Shown here piece after piece: positions 33,280 to 42,707 of a DNA stretch of 64,000 nucleotides. This DNA is from M2408 sp040386975 (GTDB taxonomy: Bacteria > Bacteroidota > Bacteroidia > Flavobacteriales_D > Crocinitomicaceae): NCBI GenBank assembly GCA_040386975.1, contig JAZKEO010000002.1, forward strand, positions 62,001 through 126,000, given 5' to 3'. The notes beneath the pieces were generated by a model. The model was not told the origin of the DNA. It worked only from the letters and a program-made list of their open reading frames with translations, and searched no databases. The first letter of the stretch is position 1, and each line of letters begins with the position of its first letter. A program made the translations under genes and the position numbers.

Positions 33280-35460
33280 ATGAACATTAAAGGATTGTTA
33301 ACGCTAGTAATTACTGGACTTACGTATTTGGGGCAAGCTCAAATTCAGATGTATATCCCTAAGCAAGTGAAATTAGCAAATATCGAATACAGAAATGAGA
33401 ATTATGCCTCAAGTGCAGATTTATGCGCTAAGGCTTTTGCGAAAATTGAACGTAAAGGTGGTAAAGCAGCACTTAGGATGAAAGGTGATATGGCTTATAA
33501 AACTGCAGAAAGTTTTAGACAAATTGAAAACACTCGTGACGCTCATGAATGGTATGATAAAGCTATTATTCTTAGACATTACGAACAAGAACCAATGGTT
33601 TATTTCTATAATGCTGAGATGTTAAGATCAATGGGCGAGTTTAAAAAAGCTATCGATAACTATAATAAATATAAAGAATTAGCTCCTGAAGATAAAAGAG
33701 CTGATGTTGGTATTAGATCATGCGAAATTCACCAAGATTTTAAAATCAATAAAACACGTCACGTAGTTTCAAACGTAGCTGCATTAAACAAAGATGTTTT
33801 TGAAATGGCTCCAATGCTAAGTGACAAAAAAGGAACTTCTATGTATTTCAGTACAACAAGAGAAGGTGGTGTAAGTAACACAACAGATCCAAGATCAGGT
33901 GAAAACTACATGGATTTATGGGTTACTGAAAAGGATAAAAAAGACAATTGGGGTCAACCAAAATTAGTTGCTGGTGAATTAATCAATACAGAAGATAATG
34001 AAGGGACAGTTTGCTTTGATGGAAGAGGAAAAAAAATGTTCTTTACACGTTGTCCTACGGAAGATAAATTAAATTTAGGTTGTGATATCTGGATGTCTGA
34101 TTTGAAAGGAAAAGAATGGGGAGAACCAACTAAATTAGCTTTAAAAGGTCATGATTCAATTTCTGTAGGTCACCCATGCGTTACGGAAGACGGGAATTAC
34201 TTAATTTTTGCTTCTGATATGCCAGGTGGTTTTGGTGGTAGAGATTTATATTATACTACTTATACTAAAAAAACAGATACTTGGGAAGCACCAATAAACT
34301 TAGGTGAGACTTTCAATACAGCAGGAAACGAATTATTTCCAACTTTTGCATTAAATGGTGATTTGTTTTTTGCTACTGATGGTATGCCTGGAATGGGAGG
34401 TTTGGATATTTTCCGTGCTTCTAAAGTGAAAGACAAAACCAATAAATGGGAAAACCCTAAAAATGTTGGTTTCCCTTTGAATTCCGTTTCTAACGATTAT
34501 GCATTAATTGAAGTAGCAGAGAAAAAAGGATATTTTACATCTGAAAGAGTTGGAAGTGTTGGAAAAGCATTAAGACCAGATATCTGGATGTACGAAATGC
34601 CACCAAACTTGTTTACTTTGAAAGTGAACATTGTTGAGCTATTAAATAACAAAGAAAGAATCGCTGGAGCAAAAGTTACTGTGAAAGCAACGGAAGGCGC
34701 TAACGGAAACATCACCTGGGAAGGAACAACTAAAGAAGATGGTTCTGTATATTGGGATAAAAAACCAGACGCATCGCGTTATGTAAATGAAAATATGTCT
34801 TATTCTGTTTCTGTTGAAAAAGAAAAATACAAAAGTGTTAAAGAAGCTTCATTTACAACTGTTAATGTTTTTTACGATCAAGATTTCGTAATTGAATTAC
34901 CAATGTTGAAAGAAGAGCCAATTCGCTTACCAGAGGTACGTTACCCATTAAACCAATGGACATTCGTAGTTGATTCAACAATCAATTCATTGGATTCATT
35001 AAACTTCGTTTACGATCTATTAATGAAATACCCAACAATGAAATTAGAGTTGAGTTCTCATACAGATGCTCGTTCAGGAAATATTTACAATCAAGTTTTA
35101 TCTGAAAATAGAGCTAAAGCGTGTGTTAAATATTTGGTTGAAGAAAAAGGAATCGATGCAAAAAGATTAGTTCCAGTTGGTAAAGGTGAAAGCACACCAA
35201 AAACAATGTGGTTATTAGTTGATGGTTCTTACTCTTCATCAGCTCCTTTAGATACAGCAGGGGCAAAATTAATGCCTTTGAAAGAAGCTTATATCAATGG
35301 CTTCAAAGCTAAAGACAAAAAGAAATTTGAAATGTTACACCAGTTAAATCGTCGTACGGAAGGATTTGTATTAGACATGCAGTTTGATCCAGCCTTAGCA
35401 CCAGCGGTTTCTGAAGATTATTTCAAATTCAAACCATTACCAAAAAATACGAGAAAGTAA
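33280..35460 (+). CDS. PorE-like T9SS envelope protein (TPR, PD40, CarboxypepD_reg, OmpA)
   Basis: The frame opens at a TTG at 33259, but the ATG at 33280 gives the cleanest signal peptide (MNIKGLLTLVITGLTYLGQAQ), so I start there (726 residues). Domains in order are TPR-like helices at about 25-140 (YKTAESFRQIENTRDAHEWY), a PD40 propeller at about 170-440 (MYFSTTREGG, GGRDLYY), a carboxypeptidase-regulatory-like domain at about 450-540, and an OmpA domain to the C-terminus (LSSHTDARSGNIYNQ, SENRAKACVKYLV). The OmpA part contains an insertion before NRRTEGFVLDM. This order matches PorE of the Porphyromonas T9SS, a peptidoglycan-bound component. It has its own terminator. Confidence 0.82.
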   Translation: MNIKGLLTLVITGLTYLGQAQIQMYIPKQVKLANIEYRNENYASSADLCAKAFAKIERKGGKAALRMKGDMAYKTAESFRQIENTRDAHEWYDKAIILRHYEQEPMVYFYNAEMLRSMGEFKKAIDNYNKYKELAPEDKRADVGIRSCEIHQDFKINKTRHVVSNVAALNKDVFEMAPMLSDKKGTSMYFSTTREGGVSNTTDPRSGENYMDLWVTEKDKKDNWGQPKLVAGELINTEDNEGTVCFDGRGKKMFFTRCPTEDKLNLGCDIWMSDLKGKEWGEPTKLALKGHDSISVGHPCVTEDGNYLIFASDMPGGFGGRDLYYTTYTKKTDTWEAPINLGETFNTAGNELFPTFALNGDLFFATDGMPGMGGLDIFRASKVKDKTNKWENPKNVGFPLNSVSNDYALIEVAEKKGYFTSERVGSVGKALRPDIWMYEMPPNLFTLKVNIVELLNNKERIAGAKVTVKATEGANGNITWEGTTKEDGSVYWDKKPDASRYVNENMSYSVSVEKEKYKSVKEASFTTVNVFYDQDFVIELPMLKEEPIRLPEVRYPLNQWTFVVDSTINSLDSLNFVYDLLMKYPTMKLELSSHTDARSGNIYNQVLSENRAKACVKYLVEEKGIDAKRLVPVGKGESTPKTMWLLVDGSYSSSAPLDTAGAKLMPLKEAYINGFKAKDKKKFEMLHQLNRRTEGFVLDMQFDPALAPAVSEDYFKFKPLPKNTRK

Positions 35461-35479
35461 ATTGCTTTCTAAAAATACT

Positions 35480-35514
35480 AAATCCCGATTCACTTGTTTC
35501 GGGATTTTTTTTTT
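35480..35514 (+). terminator. Rho-independent terminator after the PorE-like gene
   Basis: AAATCCCGA pairs with TCGGGATTT around a 10-base loop, followed by a T run. It is 19 bases past the stop codon. Confidence 0.85.
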
Positions 35515-35545
35515 GAACAAAATTAATAAATTCAATTTTTTTTAT

Positions 35546-35595
35546 TAGTTTTGATTAAAGCAAGAATTTTAGGTTCACATGGCATGAACTTTGAT
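35546..35595 (+). promoter_or_regulatory. Candidate promoter elements for the DUF4836-like gene
   Basis: Two candidates precede the ATG at 35630: a TAGTTTTG -7 box (35546-35553), and TGGCAT then five bases then TTGAT (35580-35595), which has -24/-12 spacing. Which one is used cannot be told from sequence. Confidence 0.4.
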
Positions 35596-35629
35596 TCTCT
35601 AACACCAGAAACCAAACATCTAATTTCAC

Positions 35630-37075
35630 ATGAAAAAACAAAACATTTTTTTAGCTCTCATTCTAACGGTTTTTATTGTATCCTGTTCAAATGATACAAA
35701 CAATCGTACTTCTTCTGAATATTTGTCCGCCTACATGAAGGACAATAAAAACGTTGTTTTGTTTGGCAAAATTGACATAAAACAAATTTTAGAGAAAGCA
35801 GATTATAAAAATATACCAAAAGTATCTGTTTTATTAGTGAACGAAATGAAGCAATTTGAAAATTGTGTCGATTTATCAAAAGGCATTCATTTTGCGATGG
35901 AAGGTCCATTTGAAGAAGATGGAACACCTAGTAATTTGCTAGCCTTTGCAAAAGTTAAAAATCAAGATTCTTTGGTTGACAAAATAACCTCTTTAGGTTT
36001 GATGATGCAAGAATCAGGAGACATGAAGTTCGCTCAAGACAATGATGTTTCGATAGGTATCAAAGAACATTTGGCAATTTTTGTAACCAAAAAAGGAAAT
36101 TACGATGGAAAAAAAGCTCTAAATGATGCTTTTGATAAAACAGAAAATGATTTGTCAAGTGGTAAAACGGAGCAAATTTTAAATCAAAAAGGAGATATTT
36201 TGATTGGAGTAAACATGCAAAACTTGTATGAAAGTTCAAACACCAGCTTAGCAAAACTGCCAAAAAATAAAAGAAAAGAATTTGAAGATTTAATTAATGA
36301 TTCTTATGTTCAATCTTCGATTTCTTTTGAAAATGGTCAGGCTATTTTCCAAACAAAAAACTTATTCTCACAAGCTTTGATGAAACGCATGTTCTTCAAC
36401 GAAGACGCTCAAGCAACAATCCTAACTAAATTAGGAAAAGGAAATGCACGTTTGGGTTTAGCAATGAACATGGATATGTCAAAAATGGAGCACTTTTTAG
36501 ATGATTTTGCTCCAGATTTCAAAGATGGAATCACAAAAGCAAACTTTCAAATGCAAATGGCAGTTGCAACTTTGGGGGACAAACCTTTGACAAACCTATT
36601 AAGTGGTAAAATTGGTCTTGTAATGGTTGGAGACATGATGCGCGATGGAAGTTTGGTGCCTGAAGCAAATATTCATATCGGTTTAGGAAATAAAGGAAAA
36701 GACGTAAGTGAAATGTTAAAAGCTTTCTTCCCAGAAAATCAAGGTGTTTATGGAATGGATTTGATGTTAAATGAGAAAGAAATTACACTTTCTTCAGGAA
36801 AATCAACGTCAAATAAACTTACAATTCCAGCTTTTGCTTCTCAATTTGGGAAAAAAGGATTTACTGCTTTTATCAACTTTGAGGGAATGAATTTAAAATC
36901 AATGGATTTAGACGACGGAGCGAAAGCTTTATACGCTTTACAGTATGTTTTCATTGAAGCAGATAATCAAGGCTCTAAAATGATTGTAAAAGGCAAAAAA
37001 GCCAATGTAAATATCTTAAAACAAATTGTTGATGTTTACATTGAAGATTTAGAAAACACGATTAGCGGAATTTAG
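35630..37075 (+). CDS. DUF4836-like lipoprotein
   Basis: The 481-residue product has lipobox IVSC with lipidation Cys19 (LTVFIVSCSNDTNN). The rest resembles DUF4836 proteins of Bacteroidota: NVVLFGKIDIKQILEKA, the Lys/Gly-rich repeats SGDMKFAQDNDVSIGI, LGLAMNMDMSKMEHFLDDF and TLGDKPLTNLLSGKIGLVMVGD. Function is unknown. It should be anchored in the inner or outer membrane facing the periplasm. It is a single-gene unit between two terminators. Confidence 0.75.
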   Translation: MKKQNIFLALILTVFIVSCSNDTNNRTSSEYLSAYMKDNKNVVLFGKIDIKQILEKADYKNIPKVSVLLVNEMKQFENCVDLSKGIHFAMEGPFEEDGTPSNLLAFAKVKNQDSLVDKITSLGLMMQESGDMKFAQDNDVSIGIKEHLAIFVTKKGNYDGKKALNDAFDKTENDLSSGKTEQILNQKGDILIGVNMQNLYESSNTSLAKLPKNKRKEFEDLINDSYVQSSISFENGQAIFQTKNLFSQALMKRMFFNEDAQATILTKLGKGNARLGLAMNMDMSKMEHFLDDFAPDFKDGITKANFQMQMAVATLGDKPLTNLLSGKIGLVMVGDMMRDGSLVPEANIHIGLGNKGKDVSEMLKAFFPENQGVYGMDLMLNEKEITLSSGKSTSNKLTIPAFASQFGKKGFTAFINFEGMNLKSMDLDDGAKALYALQYVFIEADNQGSKMIVKGKKANVNILKQIVDVYIEDLENTISGI

Positions 37076-37089
37076 ACTGAATTTAAAAT

Positions 37090-37128
37090 AAAAAAGTCCG
37101 AAATGAAATTCATTTCGGACTTTTTTTT
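37090..37128. terminator. Bidirectional terminator between convergent genes
   Basis: AAGTCCGAAATG and CATTTCGGACTT form a 12-bp stem with a 5-base loop. A runs on the left and T runs on the right make it work in both directions for the DUF4836-like and cold-shock genes. Confidence 0.85.
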
Positions 37129-37146
37129 ACTATATTTTTTTGAAGA

Positions 37147-37689
37147 TTAATCTTCGTTTTCTTCTGTTTCGGGAGAAGTTTCTGTAACTTCTGGTTCTTC
37201 ATCCGCTACTTCTTCAACTTTTGCTACTTTAGGAGCTTTCACTTCTTTTTTTACATCCACTGCATTCCAGCCTTTTTGACCTTTTTCTATACGGAAAGTA
37301 ACTGTATCTCTTTCAGCAATTGCTTCCAAATGTCCGTTGATATGAGAAAAATAACTTTCTTGTGAATCACGGTCTTTAATGAAGCCGTAACCTTTTGAAG
37401 TATCAAAAAATGTTACTATTCCAGTGTGATTTGGATCAACCGCTTCGCTATCTTCTCGTGTTGGAATTCCAATTTCGATATTAGCAGCGATTACTTTTTT
37501 CTTTTTTGTTGGATCTGGCGGAGTATCAGATAAGTTTCCGTTTTCATCCACATAGGCAATCATGTCGTCAAAACTTGATGAACCGCCAGCAGCTTTACGT
37601 TCTTCTTTTTTCTTTTGTTTTTCTTCACGTTTTTTGATGCGAAGCTTTTCTTTTTCTTTTTTGTTAAAAGTTTCTTGGGATTTTGCCAT
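37147..37689 (-). CDS. Cold-shock-domain protein with long basic N-terminal extension
   Basis: The 180-residue product has a Lys/Glu-rich N-terminal region (about residues 1-35, KKEKEKLRIKKREEKQ) and the segment SSFDDMIAYVDENGNLSDTP. A cold-shock domain at about 88-150 has GIVTFFDTSKGYGFIKD with the RNP1-like core, SYFSHI, and a DTVTFRIEKGQKGWNAVDV end. The tail is acidic. Cold-shock domains bind single-stranded nucleic acid. The extension is typical of Bacteroidota members as I recall. A TATCTTTG box lies 71 bases before the ATG, leaving a leader that may be regulatory. Confidence 0.88.
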   Translation of the reverse strand: MAKSQETFNKKEKEKLRIKKREEKQKKKEERKAAGGSSSFDDMIAYVDENGNLSDTPPDPTKKKKVIAANIEIGIPTREDSEAVDPNHTGIVTFFDTSKGYGFIKDRDSQESYFSHINGHLEAIAERDTVTFRIEKGQKGWNAVDVKKEVKAPKVAKVEEVADEEPEVTETSPETEENED

Positions 37690-37759
37690 TTAAGCTTTTT
37701 GGATTAATTAATAATGAAAACAAAAATTGATTCATTATCAATTTACTGTTAATTTTTTG

Positions 37760-37767
37760 CAAAGATA
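37760..37767 (-). promoter_or_regulatory. -7 box for the cold-shock-domain gene
   Basis: Reverse-strand TATCTTTG matches TAnnTTTG 71 bases upstream of the ATG. The implied 5' leader is about 65 bases, longer than for its neighbours. Confidence 0.5.
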
Positions 37768-37807
37768 CAACAAAAATTTGAGTTATGAATAAGTCAGTAA
37801 GTCTTGC

Positions 37808-39031
37808 CTACTTCAAAATCCAAGCAGAAATTTGATTTTCAGCTAAATGATTCACCAAACTTTTAGCTTCTTGAGCGTTTTGAGCTTTACCAGCAGAAAC
37901 ACGAATCAAACCATTATTTTCTTGAAAAGAATAAGCATCGTAGTTTTTTGACTTCAACTCATTCACCAAAGATTCAGCATTATTTTGGTTGCTAAAACTT
38001 CCAACGATTATTTGAATATTCCCTTTTGAAATAGTTTTTGTTTTAAGTTCAATTTTTTCAACTGTTTCTGAATCTGATGTGAAATTTTCCTCCACATTAG
38101 TTTCTTGTTCAGAATTTTTCTCGCGAATTTTCACAAAATAAACCTCATCATCAATTTCCATCGAATAAATAGAAACATCTTGCGGTAAATTTGCTGTTTG
38201 TTCTTCAAAAGATTGTTGTTTTGGCGTTTCTTCAAAACCTGTTTCAAATTTCTGGGAAACATAAGTCGATTTCACATTTTGTTGAAAAGGATTAAAGTCT
38301 TTCAAAGAAATCATGCCTGATTCTAAAACATCTGTTTTAACAGGAATCCACACAGAATAAAAAGCAATCGGCAAGAAACAAGCAGCAGCAATGTATTTTA
38401 CCAACTTTTTAGTAGATGGAGTTTTTTTGTTGAGTTTGATTATTTTTTTATCGTCGGAAACAACATTTCCATTTTCAATTAATGGTTTATCTTCCTGAAC
38501 AAATTTTTCAGTTTGCTTTTTTGTAATGATTGGTAAAAGTTGAATAATTGGCGTTTCAACTTGTTTTATTTCTACTTGTTCAACAAGGGTTTCTTTAAGC
38601 TTAATTTCATCTTTTTGCTCTGAAACAAATTGTACTTGTCCCATTCCAAAAGATTGCATCAATAAATTAAAAAAACGGTCTTGTTCAAAAAGAATATTTT
38701 TTTGATTATCCAAATATAGAAAACCAACTTTATCGAGTGAAATTCGTTTTCCTGCATTTAATTCTTCTTGCCAGAATTTGATTTGCTCATCAATTTTTTC
38801 GTTTGCCAAATCGTAAGAAAGTTGATTTTTTTGAGCAAAAGCAGAAATTAACAAACCATCGTTGTTGGTCAGCAATTTATTGAATAAAATAGATTTTCTT
38901 GGAGCAGAAATTGTTCCTTTTGAATAATCAATCACTGCTTCAGTCTGTGTAGCAATGAAACCACCAAACTTAGGCAACACAACACAGTTGTTGCGCATTA
39001 ACAATTCTCCTATGAGTAAATCTAAATTCAT
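37808..39031 (-). CDS. HU-CCDC81-like and SPOR domain membrane protein
   Basis: The 407-residue product starts with two HU/CCDC81-like segments (about 1-125: VVLPKFGGFIATQTEA, NGLISAFAQ-like turn, DKVGFLYLDNQKN, FNLLMQSFGM). A cytoplasmic linker, one membrane helix (about 205-226, LVKYIAAACFLPIAFYSVWI) and a C-terminal SPOR domain at about 330-407 (IQIIVGSFSNQNNAESLVNEL) follow. SPOR domains bind denuded septal peptidoglycan, and the N-terminal domain could bind DNA or protein. It probably links cytoplasmic and envelope parts at the division site. That role is inferred. Confidence 0.85.
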   Translation of the reverse strand: MNLDLLIGELLMRNNCVVLPKFGGFIATQTEAVIDYSKGTISAPRKSILFNKLLTNNDGLLISAFAQKNQLSYDLANEKIDEQIKFWQEELNAGKRISLDKVGFLYLDNQKNILFEQDRFFNLLMQSFGMGQVQFVSEQKDEIKLKETLVEQVEIKQVETPIIQLLPIITKKQTEKFVQEDKPLIENGNVVSDDKKIIKLNKKTPSTKKLVKYIAAACFLPIAFYSVWIPVKTDVLESGMISLKDFNPFQQNVKSTYVSQKFETGFEETPKQQSFEEQTANLPQDVSIYSMEIDDEVYFVKIREKNSEQETNVEENFTSDSETVEKIELKTKTISKGNIQIIVGSFSNQNNAESLVNELKSKNYDAYSFQENNGLIRVSAGKAQNAQEAKSLVNHLAENQISAWILK

Positions 39032-39046
39032 CTTTGTTTCTTACGG

Positions 39047-39054
39047 CAAAAATA
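39047..39054 (-). promoter_or_regulatory. -7 box for the HU/SPOR gene
   Basis: Reverse-strand TATTTTTG lies 16 bases upstream of the start at 39031 and fits TAnnTTTG. Confidence 0.45.
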
Positions 39055-39151
39055 CAAAAAAGTTACGGTAATTTGAGATTTTTCTTAATTGGAACTTTGT
39101 AAATTATTTTATACTAAAATTTCGTTTTTCAAAGCTCAAATCTTAATCTGT

Positions 39152-42100
39152 TTAGCTTATTTTATTAAGTTCTTCTTTTAATTCTTCAAAAGATAATTTA
39201 CATAATTCATTTGTTTTTTGAATTAGTTCAACCATTCCATCCAAATTGATTATTTCTTTAGTCTTGCTTTCTATTTCTCTTAAGACTTCATTTAATTCTA
39301 CTGCACCAAATAAAATTGCTGGTGTTTTCATTTTATGAGCACTTTTGTTTAAGATATCCCATTTTTTTTGAAGATATGCTTCATTAAAATCTTCCAGATA
39401 AAGAGGCATTTCATCACAATAAATAGTTATCATTTCTTGCATGTACTTGACACTTCCTGAAGCATGTTCAAGTAAAAGGCTTAAATCAATTACTTTATTC
39501 ATTTTTATTTTGGGTGGTTTATCAATTATAGATACTGTTTCGCTCATAATTTCACCTTTACCCCATTTTAAAATTTTTGAATAGAGGTTTATTGGATTAA
39601 AAGGTTTAGAGATATAATCATCCATCCCAGCTGAAAAGCATTTTTCTTTCTCACCTGCTAAAGCTGAGGCAGTCATTGCAATAATTGGAATATGCTGCTT
39701 GGCTTCTTGGAAGTTTTTTCGAATGTATATGGTAGCTTCTAATCCATCCATTTCAGGCATAGAAATATCCATCAAAATAACATCGTAATCTTTGTTTTTC
39801 AACTTTTCAAATGCTTCAAAAGCATTGTTCGCAACATCAGTTTGCACCTTCCATTTGTCAAGTTCAAAAAGCGCTACATGCTGGTTAATTTGATTGTCAT
39901 CAACATACAAAACATGAATGCCACTTAAATTTACATTCGCAGGAATTCCCTCTATTTGTTGGCTAACGCTTCCCTTCCAAGAAGAATCACCCTCCTCAAA
40001 AGCAAGTGTAAAATAAAACGATGAACCTTTATTAACTTCACTGTCTATCGAAATAAATCCACCTTGCTGCTCAACCAATGATTTACAAATACTCAAACCC
40101 AAGCCTGTTCCACCATATTTACGTGTAGTATGTGTTTCTGCTTGAGCAAATGATTCAAAAATATAATCTAATTTATCTTTTTCAATTCCAATTCCTGTGT
40201 CTGTTACACAAAATTCAATAAATATAATATTTTCGTCTTGTTTTGTTTTTTTAGCAGAAAACGTGACTCCTCCACTGTCCGTAAATTTGATGGCATTGCC
40301 AAGTAAATTGAGCAAAATTTGATTTAATCTAATTGGATCTCCTAATAATACAGGGGAAATATTATCATCAATTTCAGATTTTAAATAAATGTTTTTTTCT
40401 TCTGCACGATTTCGAAGTGTGAATTCTAAACTTTTAAAAAGTTCCCCTAATCTGAATTCTGTTTGTTCAAACATAATTTTACCAGCACGAATTTTTGAAA
40501 TATCTAAAATATCATTTACAACATGCATCAAATTATTTGATGAATCATTAATTGCTTTTAAATATTCTCTTTGTTCCCTAGAAAGGGGAGTTTCTAATAA
40601 TTGTCTTGTCATACCAATAACTCCATTCATTGGAGTACGAATTTCATGACTTGTATTGGCTAAAAACTGTTCTTGAATTTCTAAATATTGTTCGGCAGTT
40701 TCTTTTGCTTTTTTTAATTCGCTCACATCTGTTTCCACAAAAACCATTTTTTTTAGTTGACGATTCGAATCAAAAATAGGAGTCAAGGTTGTCTGTATCC
40801 ACAATTCTTCCTTATCCCTAGTAAACATAAAATTTTCATAGGTAATCGATTTTTTTTGATGGATTGCTTCTTTAATGATATTTATGATATTTTTATTTCC
40901 ACTTACATGAAAAATATTTGTTCCCTTTTTTTCTTTGTATTCTTCAATTGAATTCCAAGCAAATAGTTTTGAAAAGCCTTCATTAAACCATTCAATATTT
41001 CCATCTGCATCAGTAATCATTACTCCATTGGCCGTTTCTCTGGCAACAATTGAGAGTTTTTCGAGTTCTTTGTTTTTTTCTTCAATAATTTTGTTCGCCT
41101 TAGTTTTTACAATAAAACGATTGTATATCACCAGTAAAAGCAATAAAGTCAAAATAACACCACCTATTAAATAGTTTCGAGTCGTTGTCTGTTGTTTTAA
41201 TTTAATCTCTTGGAGTTCTTGATTTTTATTCAGCAATCCAATTTCCTTATCTTTATTTTCAGATTCAAATTCTATCTGGAATTTAATTAAAGCAGTTGCT
41301 TTTTCTTCGTTTAATACACTATCTGAATAGCTTTCGAAAAGTAAGCGATTTTTATATGCTTCTTGATAATTATTTTGCTTGAGGTTTATTTCAGTTAATA
41401 AAGCATAATGATCTTTTAAAAAACCATTATAACTTCCTGATTCGGCTATTTCAATGTATTCTTTTGATAACTGCAAGGCTTTATCATACAGCTTAGCTTC
41501 TTTATAACAAGTAATACTAGCTTGCAAAGACGTAAGTATTAAATCTATATTACCAATTTCCTTTGCTATTTTGTAAGCTTGAGAGTAGTAATCTTGGGCA
41601 ATAATGAAGTTTTTTTTCTGGAACTTAGCTTCTCCAATGTTTAACAGATTAAAACTTATTAAGGTTTTGTCGTTCAATGATTTACTCATTTTCAAGGATT
41701 GAAAAGAATAATCCAATGATTTACTAACATATCTATCTAAAGGAAACATTTTATTGTATTCAAGATACAAATTAGCTATATTTAATAGTGAAACAGTAAT
41801 CTTTTTATCATCCTTGATTTTTTTATAATAGTTCAGGGCGGTGTTATATAAAATGGATGCTTTTTGGTAATACAAAGTATCTTTTACAATCAAAGCTTTT
41901 TCTACATTTACATGTCCTAATACCATTTCACAGGCAGCAACATTCGATTCTTTGTCTATCTCTTTAAATAACTTAAGTGATTTTGAAAAATTATCAATCG
42001 CTTTTTGATAATTGGAAATTTGTTTGTTGATGTATCCCAATTCAAAATAAGCCTTTGCTAATCCTGATTTATCGTTGATTTTTTCGAATATCCTTACAGC

Positions 42101-42496
42101 CAAAATGGTCTTATCAAGTGCTGGTTGTAAGGAGTTTCTTTGCGTACGATAAATTTTTGAAAGGTTTAAAAGTGCTTCAGCTTCGGTTCTAGAAGATTTG
42201 ATTTTTCGTGAAAGGCGAATGGCTTCCGTAGCGTATTCTTCAGCTTTTTTTACATCAAATTGAATGAGATCTGAACTCAACATCACCAAAGCATTTACTT
42301 TATCTATTTCAGACCTTGCTTCTTTAATGCAATTTTCAAGTGAATCCCTTCTCTCTAAATTTTGGGCAACAAACTTAGCTTGTACAGGCAAAATGCAGTA
42401 CCAAACAAGAACCAATACTATTTTGTTTGCTTTTTTCAAATAGAAATTACCCCACAGAATGAAAGCTAAAGGTATAAAATATAAATTGAATATCAA
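39152..42496 (-). CDS. Hybrid sensor histidine kinase with TPR sensor, PAS, receiver and Hpt domains
   Basis: The 1114-residue protein has a hydrophobic N-terminus and exported TPR repeats at about 55-410 (SGLAKAYFELGYINKQISNYQKAI-type). A membrane segment lies at about 440-462 and a PAS domain at about 480-600. The HisKA motif is FLANTSHEIRTPMNGVIGM with the phospho-His near 617. The ATPase domain (NLLGNAIKFTDSGG, KYGGTGLGLSICK) is followed by a receiver at about 855-975 (LYVDDNQINQ, VILMDISMPEMDG with phospho-Asp, ISKPFN). A C-terminal Hpt with HKMKTPAILFG completes the relay. Phosphate should pass His-Asp-His to an unlinked regulator. The ligand is unknown. Confidence 0.93.
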   Translation of the reverse strand: MIFNLYFIPLAFILWGNFYLKKANKIVLVLVWYCILPVQAKFVAQNLERRDSLENCIKEARSEIDKVNALVMLSSDLIQFDVKKAEEYATEAIRLSRKIKSSRTEAEALLNLSKIYRTQRNSLQPALDKTILAVRIFEKINDKSGLAKAYFELGYINKQISNYQKAIDNFSKSLKLFKEIDKESNVAACEMVLGHVNVEKALIVKDTLYYQKASILYNTALNYYKKIKDDKKITVSLLNIANLYLEYNKMFPLDRYVSKSLDYSFQSLKMSKSLNDKTLISFNLLNIGEAKFQKKNFIIAQDYYSQAYKIAKEIGNIDLILTSLQASITCYKEAKLYDKALQLSKEYIEIAESGSYNGFLKDHYALLTEINLKQNNYQEAYKNRLLFESYSDSVLNEEKATALIKFQIEFESENKDKEIGLLNKNQELQEIKLKQQTTTRNYLIGGVILTLLLLLVIYNRFIVKTKANKIIEEKNKELEKLSIVARETANGVMITDADGNIEWFNEGFSKLFAWNSIEEYKEKKGTNIFHVSGNKNIINIIKEAIHQKKSITYENFMFTRDKEELWIQTTLTPIFDSNRQLKKMVFVETDVSELKKAKETAEQYLEIQEQFLANTSHEIRTPMNGVIGMTRQLLETPLSREQREYLKAINDSSNNLMHVVNDILDISKIRAGKIMFEQTEFRLGELFKSLEFTLRNRAEEKNIYLKSEIDDNISPVLLGDPIRLNQILLNLLGNAIKFTDSGGVTFSAKKTKQDENIIFIEFCVTDTGIGIEKDKLDYIFESFAQAETHTTRKYGGTGLGLSICKSLVEQQGGFISIDSEVNKGSSFYFTLAFEEGDSSWKGSVSQQIEGIPANVNLSGIHVLYVDDNQINQHVALFELDKWKVQTDVANNAFEAFEKLKNKDYDVILMDISMPEMDGLEATIYIRKNFQEAKQHIPIIAMTASALAGEKEKCFSAGMDDYISKPFNPINLYSKILKWGKGEIMSETVSIIDKPPKIKMNKVIDLSLLLEHASGSVKYMQEMITIYCDEMPLYLEDFNEAYLQKKWDILNKSAHKMKTPAILFGAVELNEVLREIESKTKEIINLDGMVELIQKTNELCKLSFEELKEELNKIS

Positions 42497-42615
42497 AGAG
42501 TTAAATTCTACATTCTTTAGACAAACTTTATTTTTACACCCTTAAAAACGTAAAATACATCGATATTTTTTCTTGATTAAGGCTAAAAATCTAAGTTTGA
42601 CAGAAATCAAGGCAT

Positions 42616-42650
42616 AAAAAAATCCCCTTCCATTTCTGAAAGAGGATTTA
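42616..42650 (-). terminator. Rho-independent terminator after dnaK
   Basis: Reverse-strand AAATCCTCTTTC pairs with GGAAGGGGATTT (one or two mismatches, 6-base loop), followed by a T run. It lies about 50 bases beyond the dnaK stop, after the dispersed element. Confidence 0.75.
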
Positions 42651-42671
42651 ATTATTTTAATTGATTTGGCT

Positions 42672-42707
42672 CACTAACGTTTAGCCTTATCAATAGCTAT
42701 CGCTATT
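42672..42707 (-). repeat. Dispersed hairpin/AACGTTAGTG element, copy d, at the dnaK stop
   Basis: On the reverse strand the hairpin AATAGC/GCTATT (tip GATA) starts within the dnaK stop codon and is followed by GATAAGGC and AAACGTTAGTG. The stem sequence differs from the other copies but pairing is kept. Confidence 0.65.

Noticed and set aside
42672..42707. Reading the AACGTTAG elements as plain Rho-independent terminators
   Set aside because: No T run follows the stems, and two copies are inside the essential rimP-nusA-infB operon.
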